Shown: in pieces, positions 50,907 to 60,158 of the stretch
How the letters are laid out: each line of letters starts with the position of its first letter
Position numbering within the stretch: position 1 is the stretch's first letter
From: DASVTU01 sp036387415
GTDB taxonomy: Bacteria; Acidobacteriota; Blastocatellia; Pyrinomonadales; Pyrinomonadaceae
DNA: 64,000 nucleotides
Assembly: GCA_036387415.1 (NCBI GenBank)
Contig: DASVTU010000039.1
Location: 1,240,001 to 1,304,000 of the forward strand
Direction: 5' to 3'
Translations under genes and position numbers: made by a program
Notes under the pieces: model-generated
Told to the model about the DNA's origin: nothing
Seen by the model: the letters and a program-made list of their open reading frames with translations, nothing else
Databases searched by the model: none

Positions 50907-52055
50907 TCAATCGGCGGCGTTCGCGCGTTGCTCCGTCGCTTCTTGCAGAGCTTCTTCCGCCTGTTGCACATGTTCCTCTTTCAGCAGCGACGTTTCATAA
51001 CGCACATCGCCAAACATCGTGTCGGCGACGGCTTTGGTGAAACCGAGAATGGCGGGGCCGAGCACGATACCGGGGATGCCAAACGTGTAGACGCCCGCCA
51101 CCAGCGCCAGAAGCATCCAGTAAAAACTGAAACGCCCCGCGCTGCCCGCCGCCAGACGCGGTCGCAACAGCAGCGACGAGCCGAGCGTCATCGCAATCCC
51201 GACGCACATGTATATGCCTGCGCTTACGGGGTCGTGTCGGAAGACGAAGAGATAGATGCTGACCGGAATATATACCGCCCACTCGCCGAGCAGCGGAAAG
51301 AAGCCGACCATAAAAGTCACGACGCCGAGCACCATCGCCAGCGGCACGTCAAATACCAGATTCAAAACCAGAATCACGATGCCCTTCAACGATTGGTCAA
51401 TTAACACCGCGAGCAACGCGCCGCGCAACGCGCTCCCGACGTTCTCCGTCAGTTTTTCGTAAAGCGGAAGATATTCGCCCGGCACGCGCATCTTGATGTA
51501 TGAAGCGATGCGTGCGCGTTGGGTCAAGACGTAGAAGACTGTGAAGAAGAAGATGGCCGCCGAAGCCAGAATCAACGCCGCACGTTTGCGAACTTCCGCG
51601 ATGGCTTCGCCGGAACGCGTCATCGCCTCGGCAAATGCCGCCTCCAATCCGGTGCGTGTGTTCTGCGCCGACACGTAATCTGTGAGCGCACCGCTAATCG
51701 CGCTGATAATCTCGCCGCGTGTCTTCTCCTCCTGCACCAGCGCCGAATAGCCCGACAACTCGTACCACGTATAACCCGCCGCCGCGACGAGCGGAACCAC
51801 AATCAGAATAATCGTGATGACGGCGCTGCCCGCACGCGCACGCAGACGCCGCTCCAACCACTCCTGCACCGGCAACAGATAAGCACCCGCCACCACTCCC
51901 AACAACAACGCGACGAGCACTTTGCCGATTAACAGAAGAAAGAGAGCGAGCGCCAATAGCAGAGCCGTACCGTAGACGAGGATGCGTTTGGCATCCCCTA
52001 CGGTCAACTCGCTCAGTCTTTTCGCATCAACATCTTCCGGCATCTGTGAAATCAA
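50907..52055 (-). CDS. AI-2E family transporter (PerM/YhhT-like)
   Basis: A 382-residue membrane protein with about eight helices. The C-terminal half (FPLLGEWAVYIPVSIYLFVF, then GIPGIVLGPAILGFTKAV) is the family core. Members move small molecules such as autoinducer 2 or act as Na+/H+ antiporters. A helical acidic tail of 35 residues ends it. Function unclear. It stands alone on its strand and converges on nothing. Confidence 0.85.
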   Translation of the reverse strand: MISQMPEDVDAKRLSELTVGDAKRILVYGTALLLALALFLLLIGKVLVALLLGVVAGAYLLPVQEWLERRLRARAGSAVITIILIVVPLVAAAGYTWYELSGYSALVQEEKTRGEIISAISGALTDYVSAQNTRTGLEAAFAEAMTRSGEAIAEVRKRAALILASAAIFFFTVFYVLTQRARIASYIKMRVPGEYLPLYEKLTENVGSALRGALLAVLIDQSLKGIVILVLNLVFDVPLAMVLGVVTFMVGFFPLLGEWAVYIPVSIYLFVFRHDPVSAGIYMCVGIAMTLGSSLLLRPRLAAGSAGRFSFYWMLLALVAGVYTFGIPGIVLGPAILGFTKAVADTMFGDVRYETSLLKEEHVQQAEEALQEATEQRANAAD

Positions 52056-52400
52056 TATAACGCATCCGCCTTCAACCCGTCAGCCGACGCCGACAATGGT
52101 CGCCGCAAACCGCATCCTTTCCGCACACGCGAGCCGCTCGTGCGAATTTTTAGCAGTCGCACGAATTTTCGACCGCCGGACGAAACCTTGTTGACAGCCG
52201 AAGCGTATGCGCGGAGGCTCGTAAGCATCAAGAACGCAGGCCGGAAGAAAGGGCGTTGACGACGGAGGACAGTGCGTCGATGGATTTTCGCGTGATACAA
52301 CGTCATCGTTATAATTTCTCATGTTCGCGCGAGATGTTTCTTTCAAACATCTCGCGTCGCAGTTTCAAACCGATAAGTTTCTCAAAAAAGAGGTGCTCTT
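52056..52400. other. divergent intergenic region, 345 bases
   Basis: It holds a TATAAT (52310-52315) and a 12-bp hairpin (52328-52356) in the leader of the hydrolase gene. Near 52140 and 52160 the words GTGCGAATTTTTAGC and GTCGCACGAATTTTC form a loose direct repeat. No gene. Confidence 0.6.
52310..52356 (+). promoter_or_regulatory. TATAAT box and 5' leader hairpin of the hydrolase gene
   Basis: TATAAT at 52310-52315, with no clear -35 box. About 12 bases on, CGCGAGATGTTT pairs with AAACATCTCGCG across CTTTC. A hairpin at the very 5' end of an mRNA usually protects it from decay. Confidence 0.5.
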
Positions 52401-53786
52401 ATGAAGATGTTTGCTTGTCTTTTGGCGTCGATGTTTTGTTTGGTATTGCCGTCTGCTGCTCTCGCGCAGGAGACGACGAACCCGACACCCGATGACATGA
52501 CGGCGCAGGCGCGTGCTTTGGTCGATGCGTTGGCGAAGGGAGACTTTGCGGGAGCGTCGAAGAATTTCGATGAGAGGATGCGAGCCGCGTTGCCGCCCGA
52601 AAAACTTCAGTTGGTTTGGGAGAACATCAACACACAGGCCGGAGATTTCAAACGACAGACGACGGTGCGCACGGAGAAGGTCGGACAGTATGATGCCGTC
52701 ATCGTGACGTGTGAGTTTGCGTTTATGGCGCTTGATACGAGAGTCGTCTTCAACGACAAGCGACAGGTGACGGGACTCTTCTTTGTTCCGGCGTCGAAAC
52801 CTTCATCCGCCAACGCTTATACAACGCCCTCTTACGTCCGCCCCGCATCCTTTCAAGAAAAAGAAGTGACGGTGGGGACGGGCGAATGGGCTGTGCCGGG
52901 GACGCTCGCCATGCCCGTGCTGCCGACGGGGACGACGGCGCGGCGTGCGACGTTTCCGGCGGTCGTGCTTGTCCACGGCTCAGGCCCGCACGACCGCGAC
53001 GAGACGGTCGGCGCATTCAAGCCTTTTCGTGATTTGGCGCAAGGACTCGCGTCGCAGGGCATCGCTGTGTTGCGCTACGAGAAACGCACGAAGGCGCACG
53101 GCGAAAAAATCATGAAGACGGCGAGCGCAACATTCACGGTCAAGGAAGAAGTGATTGACGACGCGCTCGCGGCGGTCGCGTTGCTCCGAAAAATGGAAGG
53201 CATCAACCCGCGTCGAATCTTCGTGCTCGGTCATAGCCTCGGCGGGATGCTCGCCCCGCGCATCGCGCGTGCTGACCCGCACATCGCTGGTCTTATCCTT
53301 CTGGCTGGAGCGTCGCGCCCGCTCGAAGATGTGCTCCTGCCGCAGTTCACCTACCTCTTCTCGCTTGACGGCGTGGTATCACCCGAAGAACAGGCGCAAC
53401 TCGATGCGCTCATAAAGCAGTTGGCGAAACTGAAAGACCCGCAGACCAACGATGCCACCCTCGCCGCCGAACTACCCCTGCAACTTCCCGCGCGCTACTG
53501 GCTCGCCCTGCGCGGCTACATGCCCGCCCAAGACGCACGCACACTCAAAACTCCCATGCTCATCCTGCAAGGCGAGCGCGACTATCAAGTGACGATGGAA
53601 GATTTCGAGGGCTGGAAAATCCTCTCGTCCAGAAAAAACGTCCAACTCAAATCATACCCTCGACTCAACCATCTCTTTATCGAAGGCGAAGGCAAAAGCA
53701 CTCCCGAAGAATACTCCAAGACCGGCAACATCCCGCCCTACGTCATCGACGATATAACTGCGTGGATAAACAAAATGAAAAATTAA
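52401..53786 (+). CDS. exported alpha/beta hydrolase with DUF3887 front
   Basis: A 461-residue protein. Signal peptide (residues 1-23, ALAQE). Residues 30-130 are a DUF3887 (NTF2-like) domain (DALAKGDFAGASKNFDERMR). The hydrolase follows: VLVHGSGPHDRDET, nucleophile in VLGHSLGGMLAPRIA, then ILQGERDYQVTMEDFEGWK and histidine in LNHLFIEG. It is probably a periplasmic esterase or dipeptidyl-peptidase-like enzyme. The last codons and stop lie in a heptad-repeat arm. Confidence 0.9.
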   Translation: MKMFACLLASMFCLVLPSAALAQETTNPTPDDMTAQARALVDALAKGDFAGASKNFDERMRAALPPEKLQLVWENINTQAGDFKRQTTVRTEKVGQYDAVIVTCEFAFMALDTRVVFNDKRQVTGLFFVPASKPSSANAYTTPSYVRPASFQEKEVTVGTGEWAVPGTLAMPVLPTGTTARRATFPAVVLVHGSGPHDRDETVGAFKPFRDLAQGLASQGIAVLRYEKRTKAHGEKIMKTASATFTVKEEVIDDALAAVALLRKMEGINPRRIFVLGHSLGGMLAPRIARADPHIAGLILLAGASRPLEDVLLPQFTYLFSLDGVVSPEEQAQLDALIKQLAKLKDPQTNDATLAAELPLQLPARYWLALRGYMPAQDARTLKTPMLILQGERDYQVTMEDFEGWKILSSRKNVQLKSYPRLNHLFIEGEGKSTPEEYSKTGNIPPYVIDDITAWINKMKN

Positions 53787-53858
53787 AAAGGGAAAATGCA
53801 AAAGTGAAAAATCAGCCCGCGGAGATGCTGGTTTCCGCTCTTGCATTTTTAACTTCCC
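53770..53858. repeat. heptad palindrome (AAAAATG family)
   Basis: CAAAATG-AAAAATT-AAAAAGG-GAAAATG-CAAAAGT-GAAAAAT: six steps of seven bases, which contain the hydrolase stop, face GCATTTTTAACTTCCC-type words. Confidence 0.75.
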
Positions 53859-53936
53859 GTTGCGCGTTTGTTAGTTTGGGCGAGAATCGTTAAACTTTGC
53901 GGTTCAATCAGTACAGAGATTTCGAGAGAGGGATTG

Positions 53937-54974
53937 ATGAGCGTTAAAAGTAATGTACAGACGCCTTTGGAGGCTTTTTTGAATAACCATCAGCAGGCAG
54001 ACTGGTCGCAGACGATTGCTGACCTCTTGCCTTTCATACACGAAGTTGACCGCAACGCCACAAGCATCTGGTTTGCCTTCTTCCCACTTGCCTTGCTGCG
54101 CGCACTGGAAGCGGCGGAAGACCCGCAGGAGTTGGCGCAGAAATTGTTGTTGCAGGGCAGATATTATCTCAAAGACCAGATTGATTCTTCCCACACGTTT
54201 TTATACGGGCATCGCTACTGGCCGGAAGTGAAGCAGGCGGTGAGGGAGTATGCGGAGTCGGCGGCGGCGCCCGCGAATCTTGTGTTGGCGACCCAGATAC
54301 GCGAAACGGCGTCGCGCGTCGCATCGCAACTCAAAGTCGAAGAGTCGCTTGTCGTGGGCATCACGGCGGTCGCGTTTATGACTTTGCAGCAGGTCGGACT
54401 CGACGCTTTCCGTGCGATGCCCGGCAAAGTTCTGATTGACGCGAAGCACGCGAAGAAATCGGCACAGCAAGTTTTGGACGAACGCGCGAAGGACGATAGT
54501 CAGGGCATCTTCGGTTTCCTGCGGACGACCGACAAACGCTGGACTGTGACCTTTGACGAGAACAACCGCGACGCGCATTTCAAGATGATGCACATGCAGG
54601 AAATCGCTTCGGCTGCCCCGACGCATCCCGTCAAAGATTGGAGCGCGATTGACCCGCGCTGCACCATCAACGAAGGGCCAATCCCCGTGCAGTGTCGCTC
54701 GGCTTCGTGCGGCACGTGTTGGGTCGGCGTGCTCGGCGGCGCGGAGAAACTGACCGAGGTTGCTCCGCGCGAGGCGCGCGTCATGAAGCAGTTTGGCTAC
54801 ATCGAGACGGACGAAGCGCGTCCATTGATTCGCCTCTCCTGTCAGGCACAGGGGTTGGGCGCGGTCTCCATCGTCATTCCGCCGTGGAACGGCGTCTACG
54901 GCAAATACCTGCGTAGCCGCAAGGAAGGTTCGGATGCCGCGCCGGAGGTTTCGAGTTCGGAGGTCGAGGCTTAG
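53937..54974 (+). CDS. helical protein with C-terminal [2Fe-2S] ferredoxin domain
   Basis: A 345-residue protein. The first 190 residues are helical with no motif known to me. Residues about 220-330 resemble a plant-type ferredoxin: CRSASCGTC (CxxxxCxxC) and a fourth cysteine 40 residues later in IRLSCQAQG. The loop GGAEKLTEVAPREARVM is typical. It would carry electrons in an unknown reaction. The start ATG has GAGAGAGGG before it. Two hypothetical genes follow in the same direction, perhaps as one unit. Confidence 0.8.
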   Translation: MSVKSNVQTPLEAFLNNHQQADWSQTIADLLPFIHEVDRNATSIWFAFFPLALLRALEAAEDPQELAQKLLLQGRYYLKDQIDSSHTFLYGHRYWPEVKQAVREYAESAAAPANLVLATQIRETASRVASQLKVEESLVVGITAVAFMTLQQVGLDAFRAMPGKVLIDAKHAKKSAQQVLDERAKDDSQGIFGFLRTTDKRWTVTFDENNRDAHFKMMHMQEIASAAPTHPVKDWSAIDPRCTINEGPIPVQCRSASCGTCWVGVLGGAEKLTEVAPREARVMKQFGYIETDEARPLIRLSCQAQGLGAVSIVIPPWNGVYGKYLRSRKEGSDAAPEVSSSEVEA

Positions 54975-55017
54975 TCGAACGCAGAACAGGCGGATAGCGA
55001 GAAGTCGAAGCCGTCAA

Positions 55018-55060
55018 CGAAACGCGAAAGTCGAAACACGAAATTCGCAGAGCGCAATTT
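55018..55060. repeat. single-arm heptad repeat (CGAAAGT family)
   Basis: CGAAACG-CGAAAGT-CGAAACA-CGAAATT-CGCAGAG-CGCAATT: six steps of seven bases, with no opposite arm, between two co-directional genes. Confidence 0.7.
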
Positions 55061-55065
55061 TCAAG

Positions 55066-55611
55066 ATGTCAAACGTCCAAACAAACGAAGCCAGTCACCA
55101 TCCGCCCGCGTTGCGGCAGAGCGCGGAAGGAATGGTTGAGCCTGCGTCGCTGGCCGATTTGATTGAGTGGTTTTTGAACTACGACGAACGCGTCGCGGCG
55201 GTTCGTTTTCCCGCCGTCGAGGCGCTCTTTCAGTGGAAGCAACAGGCGACGCTCGACGTGCAACCCGACGCCTACACCTTTGCGCGCGCCGAAGACCGTC
55301 TCGCCATTGGCATCATGCAGGCGCTCGTCGAACACCGGACGGAACGCGCGTTGCACCTCTGGATAAAAGAACTACTCGCCGCGCTCGACGAGGCCTCGAA
55401 GACCAACGAGGAAATCTCCGAAGCCTATCAACTTCAAACCGACGACGACATTTCAGTCATCGACGCGGCGGAGAAACTGCCGACCAAGAGCGAGCGCAAC
55501 ATCTATCTCACCTTCTGCTGGCTCGAAACCCTCTGCACCGCCGAAGCGCGCGTGCTCGGTTGGGCTTACAAGGAACTTTACGGCAGACCTTTTCATCCCG
55601 ATAATTTTTAA
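55066..55611 (+). CDS. hypothetical soluble helical protein, 181 aa
   Basis: The chain is helical and acidic (LADLIEWFLNYDERVAAVRF, ELLAALDEASKTNEEISEA), without signal peptide or known motif. Codon use fits the neighbours. It lies between the ferredoxin-domain gene and a small hypothetical gene. The ATG at 55066 has a weak ribosome site, but the earlier frame is repeat DNA. Confidence 0.65.
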   Translation: MSNVQTNEASHHPPALRQSAEGMVEPASLADLIEWFLNYDERVAAVRFPAVEALFQWKQQATLDVQPDAYTFARAEDRLAIGIMQALVEHRTERALHLWIKELLAALDEASKTNEEISEAYQLQTDDDISVIDAAEKLPTKSERNIYLTFCWLETLCTAEARVLGWAYKELYGRPFHPDNF

Positions 55612-55652
55612 GCAACGGCGACGCGAACGCCCACTAGAGAGGTAAAAATTTA

Positions 55653-55925
55653 ATGTCCGAAGAGAGACCGAATTACACTAATAACTCGCAGACCGTGGTG
55701 GTCGATGCCGACAACTTTGAATTTGAAACCGTCGAACAAGAGAACGGCCACGCCACCGTCATCCGTTTCAAAATCGAGAACAAACAGGTGCAAGCGGGCG
55801 ACGTGCTCCTTGTCCTGTCCGGCAGCGACATTCATTTTCACGGCATGATTGGAATAATCGACGAGCAAGGCGGCATCGCCACCGACCGTCGCGGCTCGCT
55901 CCTGCCCGCCACCACGATTCAGTAA
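55653..55925 (+). CDS. hypothetical beta-rich protein, 90 aa
   Basis: A short acidic protein (VVVDADNFEFETVEQENG, VIRFKIENKQVQAGDVLLVL) with predicted strands and no signal. The ATG has AGAGAGGTAAAAATTTA before it. No family is recognised. It may share a transcript with the two genes upstream. Confidence 0.65.
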   Translation: MSEERPNYTNNSQTVVVDADNFEFETVEQENGHATVIRFKIENKQVQAGDVLLVLSGSDIHFHGMIGIIDEQGGIATDRRGSLLPATTIQ

Positions 55926-55945
55926 GAGCAAATTTTCATGACGGA

Positions 55946-58900
55946 TTAGTGAGAGGCGGTTTCAAGTAGCGCGTTAGCGGAAGGGATGGATGCGGTGTCG
56001 GCGGCGTCGGGTTTGCGGAGGGTGAAGACGATGCCGCCGCCTTGTTCTTGAGGACGTTTGTGCCATTTCACTTCGGCGTCGATGATGCTGGCGCGGGCGC
56101 GGATGTTGGCGAGGCCGCGACCCAGACGCGCATGCTTGTTTGAAGGGTCGAAGCCGCGCCCGTTGTCTTCCAATATCAACACAAAATCGCCTTCGCCCGT
56201 CACGTCAACGCCGAGACGCACGTGAGTCGCCGTGGCGTGTCGGCAGATGTTGCTGACAGCCTCCTGCACGATGCGGTAAATCTGCATCTCGACGCCGGGC
56301 GAAAAACGCAGGCGCTCCTCAATCTCATCATCACAGGAAAACTCGTAACTGAAACGACACTCGGCGGGCAGGTGTGCGACGCGCTCCGTCAAAGCCCATT
56401 CGAGCGCGGCGGCAAACCCGACGTTTTCCAACACGGATGGGCTGAGGTCTTCGCAGATGCGCCGTATCTCGTTCGAGATGGATTCGATTTCATGACGCAA
56501 GACGGAAGGGTCAATCGTTTCATGTTCGCCGTTGGAGTTTGCATTCGACGTGCCCGCGCCGTTGTTGTTGGCGGCCTGTAGTTCGTCTGTCAAAAGTAGT
56601 AGACGACGAAGGTCGGCGAGGGTCTGGTCATGGAGGTCGCGCGCGATGCGACGGCGTTCGGCTTCAGTTTCGTTGGCGAGTTGGAGACGCGCGGCGGCGA
56701 GTTGGCGATTGGCATCCATGATGGCCGCGCCCGCACGCGACAGTCGCGCGTTCTGCACCGAACCCCAGACGAGCGCGACGAGCGCCAGCGCAAGCAGGAT
56801 GGAGAGCGCGGCGGTCGTCCACGGAAAGGGCGCGCGTGCGACGTGGAGATTGAAGGCGAGCGGCATCGAAGCAACGAGGTCGGCGTTGTAGGCGCGGGCT
56901 TCGACGCGGTAGTTGCCGGGGCGCAAATCTTCAATCTGCAATTGCGATTCGTGCGCGAAGCGTCGTTTGATAATCGCGCCTGCATCGTCGTAGAGCAGGA
57001 AGGCATACTGAAACTGTTCGGGGAAGGTGCGACTCGACGTGGCCGCCACGTCGAGCACCAGACTGTTCTGCGGGTATTCGAGGCGCAGACCGTCGCGGAG
57101 TTCTTCGGGTTGGTGCGCGCGTGCGCCCGTGATGCGCGTGGGACGCAACGCGGGCGGCGCGAGTCCCGGCTCATAGCGCGATACGCCGCGACTCGTTCCA
57201 ATCAACAACACGGTCGCTCCGCTTGCCGCTTGAGTTTGTCCGTCGTTTGGCGTGTCTTTGAGTGGCAGGACGGCGAAGACGTTTTGCGAGGGTAAACCCT
57301 GTTCGGCGTCGAGGCGCGCAATCATCGCGCCGAACACGCTGTCGAGAGAGACTTTGAGCAGTCCGCCGCCGGCGGTGGCGCACCATGCTTTCAGCGTTGA
57401 CGTTTGAGAGGAATGCTGTTGGGGCGTCGTGTCGATGTGGACGACGCTGCGTGCATCGACGTTGGGCGCAACGTCGAGAAGCGTGCCCGCGCGAAAGATG
57501 TAGAGACCGCGTCCGGTGGCGAACCAGAGCGCGGCGTCGCTGCTGCCGCTAATGTCGCGCACGGCGTGCTGGTCGAGCGGCGTAAGCGCAGGTTCGGTCT
57601 TAACCTCTTTGCCGTCGAAGAAGAAGACGCCTGCGCTCGCCGTGCCAATCCAGAGTCGCCCGTCGCGTTCGTCTGCGTGGAGGCTGACGACCTCGCGTAG
57701 TTGCGGGTCGGAGATGTTGTCGTGAGGCCAGATGAGCGTGGCGCGGAGCCGTCCGTCCGGCGCGCGTTCCAGACGTTCGAGGCCGCGCCCGTAGGTCGCG
57801 ATAAAGGTCGCCTTGCGAAACGAGGCGATGGCGCGCACGCTGCCCGCTACAGAAGGTTCGTTGGTCGTCGGTTGCTTGTCGTCCGATTCGGCGTTCGTCT
57901 CGCGGTTGCCCGTCTCCTTGCCGTTTATCTCTTTGTTGCGGGTCTCTTTGCCCTTCGTTTCGTCTGCGCGCTTCTCTGTCGCACGCGCGGGTGTGGCTTC
58001 GCGTCGGCGTCGTTCAAGGCCGACGTAGAGACCGCTCGACGTGCCGACGAGCAACTGCGCGTCCCTGTCTTCGGCGACGGCGTAGACGGTGCGCTCCGAC
58101 ATGCCTTCGACCGCGCGCCACGTCGAGGTCGTGGCGTCGTCGCTTGAGAGCGCGGCGGCGTCGCGCACGAACAGGCCACGATTCGTGCCCGCGACGAGAC
58201 GCCCCTCGCGCGTCTGAAAGAGGACGCGCACGAAGTTGCTCTGCGCTTCGCCAGCAAGCGATTCGTTGCGGAGGCCGTGCGGGTCGTAGCGACAGACTCC
58301 ACGGTCTGTCCCGAACCATGCGACGCCTTCACGGTCGATAAAAATCGAATAGATGCGGTCGGAACGCAGGCCGCCCGCCGTGCCTTCAAAGGTGAAACGT
58401 TCGAGACGCTGCCGACCGCGATAACGAAAGACGCCCTCGCCATCCGTGCCGACGAGGAGGTCGCCGCGCTCGTCGAACCTGAGCGCAGTGACCGTGCCCG
58501 TCGCCCCGCCGACGACTTTCGACGGGCGTTGCAAGTTATTCAAAACTTCAAACAGACCGCTATCGCCGGACGTGGTTTGCGCGCCGAACCAGAAACCGCC
58601 GCCGCTACCACTACCGTCGCCACGCGGGTCGCGCTCGATGGCCTCGACGAAGAATGCGCGCGGACGACTCAACACTTCTCGAACAGCATCATTCTCAACC
58701 GCCAGCAGACCCCGTCCGCGCGTGCCGACGAGAACGCGCTCGCCCGCCACGCGCACGCTCGTCAGTTCGAGCGGCAGACGATTATCCGCGCCGACGCCGA
58801 GCAATAGACGGTCTTCAATCGCACGCACCGCGAGCGTGTTATCGCCCTGCATGCGACAGTCGAAGATAACGCCCGCGTTGGTCGCCAGCACGACGCGACC

Positions 58901-59371
58901 GCGCGCAGCAGCAGCGCCGTCGTCCGTATCGGTCGCAATCGCCGTGACGGTTTTGCCTTCGGTCTCCGTGATGCGTCGGAACTCACCGCCCGCGAGTCGC
59001 ACCACCGCGCCCGCATCCGTGCCAATCCAGAGCGCGCCGCTTGTGTCGAAACGCAGCGCCAGCACACGCCGCGCCTCAAGTCCCGCTTCAGCGACCGTTT
59101 GTGTGCGGCGTCCGTCGTAGCGCGCGAGTCCTGCGTCCGTGCCGAACCACATCGCGCCGTCGGCGTCCTGCGCAATCGCACGCACGCGGTCGGAGGGCAA
59201 CCCGTGAAAGAGCGTCACTGCTCCCCACTGGTGGAGGTTGGTTGTCTGCGCGGTTGAATCGCCGTCGGCGGTTTCGGCGGGCGTGCGCGTGTGCGGCAAG
59301 AGAAGGAGCGACGCGAGGCAGAGCAGGAGCGCGACGCGGGCGGAACGACGTTTGATGGATGAACTCGACAT
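55946..59371 (-). CDS. propeller-type sensor histidine kinase
   Basis: A 1141-residue sensor. A signal or anchor (residues 8-25) leads to a long periplasmic part with about twelve propeller blades of the two-component-regulator type (GAMWFGTDAGLARYDG, GALWIGTDAGAVVRL, GVAWFGTDRGVCRYD and more). A low-complexity insert with ETKGKETRNKEINGKETGN occurs near residue 430. A Y_Y_Y domain (LRPGNYRVEARAYN), one helix (LSILLALALVALVWGSV), a HisKA_3 box with RRRIARDLHDQTLADLRRL and an ATPase (VQEAVSNICRHA, LEDNGRGFDPS) follow. The start at 59371 fits the ribosome site GGAAG. It phosphorylates the regulator encoded upstream. Confidence 0.92.
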   Translation of the reverse strand: MSSSSIKRRSARVALLLCLASLLLLPHTRTPAETADGDSTAQTTNLHQWGAVTLFHGLPSDRVRAIAQDADGAMWFGTDAGLARYDGRRTQTVAEAGLEARRVLALRFDTSGALWIGTDAGAVVRLAGGEFRRITETEGKTVTAIATDTDDGAAAARGRVVLATNAGVIFDCRMQGDNTLAVRAIEDRLLLGVGADNRLPLELTSVRVAGERVLVGTRGRGLLAVENDAVREVLSRPRAFFVEAIERDPRGDGSGSGGGFWFGAQTTSGDSGLFEVLNNLQRPSKVVGGATGTVTALRFDERGDLLVGTDGEGVFRYRGRQRLERFTFEGTAGGLRSDRIYSIFIDREGVAWFGTDRGVCRYDPHGLRNESLAGEAQSNFVRVLFQTREGRLVAGTNRGLFVRDAAALSSDDATTSTWRAVEGMSERTVYAVAEDRDAQLLVGTSSGLYVGLERRRREATPARATEKRADETKGKETRNKEINGKETGNRETNAESDDKQPTTNEPSVAGSVRAIASFRKATFIATYGRGLERLERAPDGRLRATLIWPHDNISDPQLREVVSLHADERDGRLWIGTASAGVFFFDGKEVKTEPALTPLDQHAVRDISGSSDAALWFATGRGLYIFRAGTLLDVAPNVDARSVVHIDTTPQQHSSQTSTLKAWCATAGGGLLKVSLDSVFGAMIARLDAEQGLPSQNVFAVLPLKDTPNDGQTQAASGATVLLIGTSRGVSRYEPGLAPPALRPTRITGARAHQPEELRDGLRLEYPQNSLVLDVAATSSRTFPEQFQYAFLLYDDAGAIIKRRFAHESQLQIEDLRPGNYRVEARAYNADLVASMPLAFNLHVARAPFPWTTAALSILLALALVALVWGSVQNARLSRAGAAIMDANRQLAAARLQLANETEAERRRIARDLHDQTLADLRRLLLLTDELQAANNNGAGTSNANSNGEHETIDPSVLRHEIESISNEIRRICEDLSPSVLENVGFAAALEWALTERVAHLPAECRFSYEFSCDDEIEERLRFSPGVEMQIYRIVQEAVSNICRHATATHVRLGVDVTGEGDFVLILEDNGRGFDPSNKHARLGRGLANIRARASIIDAEVKWHKRPQEQGGGIVFTLRKPDAADTASIPSANALLETASH

Positions 59372-59402
59372 CGACATCTTCCAGCAATCAACCCGACATC
59401 TT

Positions 59403-60158
59403 CTAGCGATGCTGCTCGTCGATAAAACGTCGGCGGTCGCGTTCGATCCACGCGTCGAGTTCGCCGGAGGCTTTTTCGAGTTCGTCGCTGTTGAGGAGGC
59501 CGCGACGCAGCGCCTCGAAGAAGGCGCGCGTACGCATGTTGTAGGCGAGTTTGTCGTAGGCTTCGTGCGGCGTGCCTTCGGGCGTGGAGGCGAAAAGTTT
59601 TTCGTAAAGCGTGGCGAGACGACTTTCGACGCCGCGCAGAGACAGGCTGCACTTGCGCGCAATCGCCCAGTTGGAGAGTCCGAGCGCGAGATAATAGAGG
59701 GCTTCGGCTTCAAATTCAGTGAGCAGCGGACGTTTGAATGAATCCTTGAAGGCGGGGTCAATCATGTCCGCGCCGTCTTCCAGAACGGCGGCTACGAAAC
59801 GCAGGAAACGCGATTCAGGATTGTTCTTGTGGATGAAGCCGTAGGCGGGTTGCGGGTCGGCGGCGCGCACCATCTTGCGTATCTCGTTGATGTAGATTTC
59901 GTGCGGAAACTGCGTCCAGAAGATAATGCGCGCCGACGGAAACTCACGCCAGATGGCACGCGCCGCTTTGACGCCGGAGAGTCGCGGCATCTGTATGTCG
60001 AGCACACAGAGTTCAGGACGATGCGCGAGCGCGAGTTGAATCGCTTCCTCGCCGTCTGACGCTTCCACGACGGGCGCGTGAGAGCCGAACTCGCGCTCCA
60101 AAAGCTCGCGCAAGTAACGACGCTGCGCCACGTTGTCTTCAGCAATCAGTATCGACAT
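59403..60158 (-). CDS. NarL/LuxR-like response regulator
   Basis: A 251-residue regulator. The receiver has acids in IAEDNVAQRR, the phospho-aspartate in LCVLDIQMPRLSG and the conserved lysine in YGFIHKNNPE. The C-terminal helix-turn-helix is LTEFEAEALYYLALGLSNWA then IARKCSLSLRGVESRLATLY. About 60 residues extend past this domain (to FIDEQHR), longer than the usual NarL end. It lies 31 bases upstream of the kinase gene in the same direction, so they are one unit. Target genes unknown, perhaps the divergent cluster at 60518. Confidence 0.93.
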   Translation of the reverse strand: MSILIAEDNVAQRRYLRELLEREFGSHAPVVEASDGEEAIQLALAHRPELCVLDIQMPRLSGVKAARAIWREFPSARIIFWTQFPHEIYINEIRKMVRAADPQPAYGFIHKNNPESRFLRFVAAVLEDGADMIDPAFKDSFKRPLLTEFEAEALYYLALGLSNWAIARKCSLSLRGVESRLATLYEKLFASTPEGTPHEAYDKLAYNMRTRAFFEALRRGLLNSDELEKASGELDAWIERDRRRFIDEQHR

